A stretch of DNA of 64,000 nucleotides from Rhodococcus sp. ARC_M6 (lineage in GTDB: Bacteria; Actinomycetota; Actinomycetes; Mycobacteriales; Mycobacteriaceae). The notes under the pieces were generated by a model, which was not told where the DNA came from, did no database searches, and saw only the letters and a program-made list of their open reading frames with translations. Every line of letters begins with the position of its first letter. Position 1 is the first letter of the stretch. Made by a program: the position numbers and the translations under genes. This document shows positions 60,296-64,000 of this stretch, one piece after another. The stretch covers positions 62,001 to 126,000 of the forward strand of contig NZ_JALGQH010000003.1 of the NCBI RefSeq assembly GCF_022810305.1, in the 5' to 3' direction.

Positions 60296-61843
60296 TCAGT
60301 TGTTCTCGTCGGGTTCGTTGGCCTCGTCCGGTGCGATCAGTGCCGGTCCGGCAGCGCCGCCGTGTGCAAGCGCGTCGAGGAACGAGCGGGCCCAGCGGTC
60401 CACGTCGTGGGTGAGCACCTGACGACGCAGCGCACGCATGTGGCGTCGACCGTCTTCCTTGGGCTGATTGAGAGCCTTCACCATGGAATCCTTGACGTCG
60501 TCAAGATCATGGGGATTGCAAAGGAACGCTTGGCGCAGTTCTGCTGCGGCACCGGTGAATTCACTCAGCAGTAGTGCCCCGCCCAGATCGCTGCGGCAGG
60601 CCACGTATTCTTTGGCAACCAGGTTCATGCCGTCGCGCAGAGGCGTGACGAGCATGAGGTCAGCGGCAACGAAGAATGCGATCAGCTCGTCGCGGTCGAC
60701 GGGTCGGTGGATGTAGTGGACAACAGGGCGTCCGACTTCACTGAACTCACCGTTGATGCGCGAGACCATCTGTTCGATGTCACCACGCATCTGGACGTAG
60801 CTTTCGACGCGCTCACGACTGGGCGTCGCCAACTGGATCATGACGGTCTCGGCTGGGTCGACCCGGCCGTCGATCAAGAGTTCGTGGAGCGCATTCAAGC
60901 GGACGTCGATGCCCTTGGTGTAATCGAGGCGGTCGATGCCGAGCATGATGTTCTTGGGGTTGCCGATTTCCTTGCGAATCTGCTTGGCACGGTCGCGAAT
61001 TGCCTTGGAGCGTGACCGTTCGTCGAGCTTGCCGGAGTCGATGGAGATGGGGAAGGCGCCGACGCGAACCGTGCGGAAACCCACCTGTACGACACCAAGT
61101 TTGGAGCGCACGCCGACGTTTCCGCGTGAAGTTTGTTGTCCGGCAAGGCGCCTGGCGAGGAACAGGAAGTTCTGGGCGCCGCCGGGGAGGTGGAAGCCGA
61201 TGAGATCGGCACCCAGAAGGCCCTCGATGATCTCGGTGCGCCACGGCATCTGCATGAACAGCTCGACCGGCGGAAACGGAATGTGAAGGAAGAAGCCGAT
61301 GGTGAGGTCGGGACGCAGCATTCGCAGCATCTTCGGGACCAGCTGGAGTTGGTAGTCCTGAATCCAGACGGTGGCGCCCTGGGCGGCAGCTTTGGACGTG
61401 GCTTCGGCGAAGCGTCGGTTGATCTCGACGTACGCGTTCCACCACTCGCGGTGATACTCGGGCTTGACGATGACGTCGTGGTAGAGCGGCCAGAGTGTGG
61501 CGTTGGAGAAGCCCTCGTAGTACTCGTTGATCTCGGTGGCGCTGAGCGGCACCGGGTAGAGCTCGAGGCCGTCTTCGACGATAGGGTCCATATCGGCGTC
61601 GGCAACGCCTGCCCAGCCCACCCAGGCGCCCTGATTGCTGCGCAGGATCGGTTCCAGTGCAGTCACCAAGCCGCCGGGACTGCGCTTCCACCGGGTAGTG
61701 CCGTCGGGGAGTCGCTCGAGGTCTACGGGCAGGCGGTTCGCAACAACGACGAACTCGGCCTGCCCGGACACGGTCTTCTTCGGAGAAGGTGCACTTACGC
61801 TGTCAGAAGGGGTGGGGTTGGCCGATTCCGGACTGACAGACAC
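60296..61843 (-). CDS. otsA: Trehalose-6-phosphate synthase OtsA
   Basis: A 515-residue GT20 glycosyltransferase. N-terminal [13 protein letters not shown], the acceptor loop [21 protein letters not shown], and the nucleotide-binding [12 protein letters not shown] and [15 protein letters not shown] are visible. It joins glucose from UDP- or ADP-glucose to glucose-6-phosphate. GTG 61843 is chosen with AAGGAA nearby; the 33 codons upstream in frame have no family match. Its location at the end of the mce4 operon is conserved in mycobacteria (Rv3490). Trehalose is needed for mycolate transfer and stress protection. Confidence 0.94.
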   Translation of the reverse strand: MSVSPESANPTPSDSVSAPSPKKTVSGQAEFVVVANRLPVDLERLPDGTTRWKRSPGGLVTALEPILRSNQGAWVGWAGVADADMDPIVEDGLELYPVPLSATEINEYYEGFSNATLWPLYHDVIVKPEYHREWWNAYVEINRRFAEATSKAAAQGATVWIQDYQLQLVPKMLRMLRPDLTIGFFLHIPFPPVELFMQMPWRTEIIEGLLGADLIGFHLPGGAQNFLFLARRLAGQQTSRGNVGVRSKLGVVQVGFRTVRVGAFPISIDSGKLDERSRSKAIRDRAKQIRKEIGNPKNIMLGIDRLDYTKGIDVRLNALHELLIDGRVDPAETVMIQLATPSRERVESYVQMRGDIEQMVSRINGEFSEVGRPVVHYIHRPVDRDELIAFFVAADLMLVTPLRDGMNLVAKEYVACRSDLGGALLLSEFTGAAAELRQAFLCNPHDLDDVKDSMVKALNQPKEDGRRHMRALRRQVLTHDVDRWARSFLDALAHGGAAGPALIAPDEANEPDENN

Positions 61844-61887
61844 GTGGTTCCTTCTCGTTGGGGAATAGTGAAAGACTCGATCGAGAC

Positions 61888-62067
61888 TCAGTCGACTTTG
61901 CTGACCGGGCTGATGCCGAGCATCGAGAGCAGCATCCTGCACTCGTCGGCGTCCTCCGCGTAGGCAGCAACAACACGCTGCGCCATGCGGGCGGTCTCTT
62001 CGGCCACGGTCTCGATTTCCTCGTCCGCGATCTCGACTTCGGTTTCGACGGTCGTGTTCTCAGACAT
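61888..62067 (-). CDS. Small acidic protein upstream of otsA
   Basis: A 59-residue very acidic protein ([19 protein letters not shown]) with a helical C-terminal part containing [21 protein letters not shown]. It begins at ATG 62067 with AGAGGAA upstream and ends 44 bases before otsA. M. tuberculosis has a small hypothetical gene (Rv3489) in the same place. The role is unknown; co-transcription with otsA is likely. Confidence 0.65.
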   Translation of the reverse strand: MSENTTVETEVEIADEEIETVAEETARMAQRVVAAYAEDADECRMLLSMLGISPVSKVD

Positions 62068-62223
62068 CATGTTCCTCTCGGGGTTGCCTGCACGTCGCAG
62101 GCAATGGTTCTTACTTGCGACTCTATGAGAACTGGGCACGTCAACGCTAGTTGCTCATGTATTAGGGTCGACTTACTTGATTCGTCGCTCGACCCACTTG
62201 TTCCTGTCAATGCTTGGAGTTTC

Positions 62224-63975
62224 ATGAGTTCGACCTCCGCCAGTACCTCCGCCGATTCGGGTGAATCCGACACCGGTAAACACAATGGTGCTGCGATCTT
62301 GCGACGAGTACTGGTGCGCAACCGGGGACCGTTGACTATCGGCACGGTGCTGGTTTGTGTGCATCAAATCGCTGAAACCGCGGTGCCGATCTCGATCGGT
62401 GTGATCATCGATCGAGCAATCGAGACTTCGGACACCACTGCTCTCATTGTCTCGATCTGCGTGCTCGGCGTGCTGTTTCTGGTGCTCACCGCGGCCTGGC
62501 GGCTCGGTGCGAGGTTCATCGTGAAGGCGATGGAAGAGGAGTCGCATCGGCTTCGGCTCGAAGTCGCCCACCGGATTCTCGATCCGCGAGGCGTGCGAAC
62601 AGACCTCCGCGCCGGTGAACTGCTGACGGTGTCGACCTCCGACGCCGAGCACACGTCGTGGATCGCCGACATCGTCCCGCGGGCCGTTGCGGCATCGACC
62701 GCTGCGGTGGCGTCGGCAATCGCTTTGCTGTGGATCGACGTCCCCCTGGGGTTGGCCGTACTGATCGGCACTCCCGTCATTCTGGGTTTGCTACAACTGG
62801 CTGCGCCGTTGATCACGTCTCGGGCAAAAGGGCAGCAGGAGTCGATTGCACGCGCGTCGGCGACGGCGACGGATTTGGTGAGCGGATTGCGGCCACTTCG
62901 GGGAATCGGTGCGGAGGCATCCGCGTCGGAGCGGTATCGCAAAGTCAGTCGAGATGCCCTCGCCTCGACGATCGATACCGCGCGGGCAACCTCGATCTAC
63001 ACCGGGTTGTCGACGACGATCAGCGCGCTGCTCGCCGTCGCGATTGCCGGTCTTGCGGGCTACTTCGCGCTACAAGGCCGGATCACCGTCGGCGAGTTGA
63101 TCACCGTCGTCGGGTTGGCGCAGTTCTTCATCGAACCGCTCGGACTCCTTGCTTCGCTACCCGGCTATTTTGCGGTGGCCCGGGCGTCGTCGGACCGGTT
63201 GGCTTTGGTCCTCGATGCCGAACCGATATTGAAGGTGGGCGCGGTGACGGACCTCGACGGTACTGATCTGATGCTCGACGGTATCGAGTTTCGCACGCTC
63301 GCCGGAGTCGATTTACACTGTGCGGCCGGTGAATTGCTGGGAATCGTCGCTTACCAGCCGCAGGATGGCGAAGCGTTGGCCGCGGTACTGTCCGGCCAAT
63401 TGGCGTCGGACGAGTATCGAGGTTCGGTCAGCGTCGGCGGAGTGTCTCTGTCCGACATGGACTTGGCGCTTTCCCGGCGCACGGTTCTGGTGGAACCGCA
63501 TATCTCCGATCTCTTCGGTGGCACTCTCGCATCCAATCTCAGGGCCGGCGGCGCACCTCCGGCAGATGTGGCGAAAGCGTTGTCCGCGTCCGCGGCCGCT
63601 GACGTCGTCGACGCTCATCCCGACGGACTGGAACTCGAGGTCACCGATCGCGGAGCCAGCTTGTCCGGTGGCCAACGCCAGCGAGTCGCATTGGCGCGGG
63701 CTCTGCTTACCCGGACGCCGGTGATGGTCCTGCACGATCCCACGACGGCAGTGGACGCGGTGACGGAGGCGTCGATCGCCGAAGGAATTGCGCGGCTGCG
63801 TCATGGACATCCGAGCAATGGGCAGAGCACCACGATCCTGATCACCAGCAGTCCCGCACTGCTGGCAGCGACGGACCGGGTGATCGTCCTGGACCGCGGA
63901 GTTGTGGCCGCGGTAGGCACTCACAACGAACTTGCCGCCACCGACGAGAACTACCGAGGAGCGGTGCTGCGATGA
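62224..63975 (+). CDS. ABC exporter half with degenerate ATP site
   Basis: A 583-residue membrane-ATPase fusion of the heterodimeric exporter class. Six helices are followed by an ATPase domain in which the signature LSGGQRQ (480-486) is intact but the Walker A site reads GIVAYQPQDGEA (373-384, no GKS/T), the catalytic Glu after Walker B is replaced (HDPTTAVD), and the H-loop has Ser-Ser. This is the pattern of the half that supplies only the signature side; the partner begins at 63972. ATG 62224 follows TTGGAG. Substrate unknown. Confidence 0.85.
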   Translation: MSSTSASTSADSGESDTGKHNGAAILRRVLVRNRGPLTIGTVLVCVHQIAETAVPISIGVIIDRAIETSDTTALIVSICVLGVLFLVLTAAWRLGARFIVKAMEEESHRLRLEVAHRILDPRGVRTDLRAGELLTVSTSDAEHTSWIADIVPRAVAASTAAVASAIALLWIDVPLGLAVLIGTPVILGLLQLAAPLITSRAKGQQESIARASATATDLVSGLRPLRGIGAEASASERYRKVSRDALASTIDTARATSIYTGLSTTISALLAVAIAGLAGYFALQGRITVGELITVVGLAQFFIEPLGLLASLPGYFAVARASSDRLALVLDAEPILKVGAVTDLDGTDLMLDGIEFRTLAGVDLHCAAGELLGIVAYQPQDGEALAAVLSGQLASDEYRGSVSVGGVSLSDMDLALSRRTVLVEPHISDLFGGTLASNLRAGGAPPADVAKALSASAAADVVDAHPDGLELEVTDRGASLSGGQRQRVALARALLTRTPVMVLHDPTTAVDAVTEASIAEGIARLRHGHPSNGQSTTILITSSPALLAATDRVIVLDRGVVAAVGTHNELAATDENYRGAVLR

Positions 63976-64000
63976 CGACAATCGAACGCGAACTGCTACC
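63972..64000 (+). CDS. Start of partner ABC exporter half (3' partial)
   Basis: ATG 63972 overlaps the stop of the preceding half-exporter by four bases (ATGA) and opens a frame reading MTTIERELL to the window edge. By position it should encode the partner half with the intact Walker A site. Confidence 0.6.

Overview
The window comes from a GC-rich actinobacterium, almost certainly a Rhodococcus and most likely of the R. erythropolis/qingshengii type. The main reasons are the sterol side-chain and Mce4 uptake locus, in gene order close to M. tuberculosis Rv3489-Rv3547 but in inverted orientation, the many GTG starts, and the 1-4 base gene overlaps. This assignment is inferred from family recognition; no database search was run.

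Bases 1-12.9 kb hold a catabolic island with no KstR boxes. It contains the end of a peptide-type ABC transporter ATPase and a cupin-like protein. An IclR regulator is divergent from a nearly gapless run: class II aldolase, two acyl-CoA dehydrogenases, two type III CoA-transferases, two hot-dog (MaoC-type) hydratase subunits, a thiolase-fold protein without the nucleophilic Cys, and a DUF35 protein. A PadR regulator and an acyl-CoA synthetase follow. The set resembles a steroid side-chain retro-aldol cassette, but its substrate is unknown.

Bases 12.9-29.1 kb are mostly housekeeping or accessory: a DnaQ-like exonuclease, an SDR/TetR divergent pair, a deaminase, CorA, an LppU-like lipoprotein, LigC plus a Prim-Pol, a secreted protein, a serine beta-lactamase-fold esterase, dodecin, FprB, an SbmA/BacA-type ABC protein, an L,D-transpeptidase, a UPF0060 protein, and a GNAT protein with a GyrA-like N-terminus. 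Two near-identical long palindromes lie at two convergent gene ends (17.2 kb and 28.3 kb).

Bases 29.2-60.2 kb are the sterol regulon: a Ddn-like protein, fadA5, cyp125, a VOC protein, a KSI-like protein, an F420-type LLM enzyme, ltp3, ltp4, a double-DUF35 protein, a second LLM enzyme, echA19, fadD19, a nitronate-monooxygenase-like enzyme, fadD17, fadE27, fadE26, fdxD, hsd4B, and the ten-gene mce4 operon (yrbE4A/B, mce4A-F, mas4A/B). Nine KstR-like boxes sit in the divergent promoters or ahead of operons; one lies inside the spacer of a consensus-like promoter for mce4. In outline, Mce4 imports sterol, Cyp125 oxidises C26, FadD19/FadD17 activate the acids, FadE26/27, EchA19, Hsd4B and FadA5 run beta-oxidation, and Ltp3/Ltp4 with DUF35 remove C24 branches. 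An AbiEi-like gene lies inside this regulon, framed by two related hairpins and a 16-bp tandem repeat.

Bases 60.3-64 kb contain otsA, a small acidic protein, and a heterodimeric ABC exporter half with a degenerate ATP site; its partner starts at the right edge.
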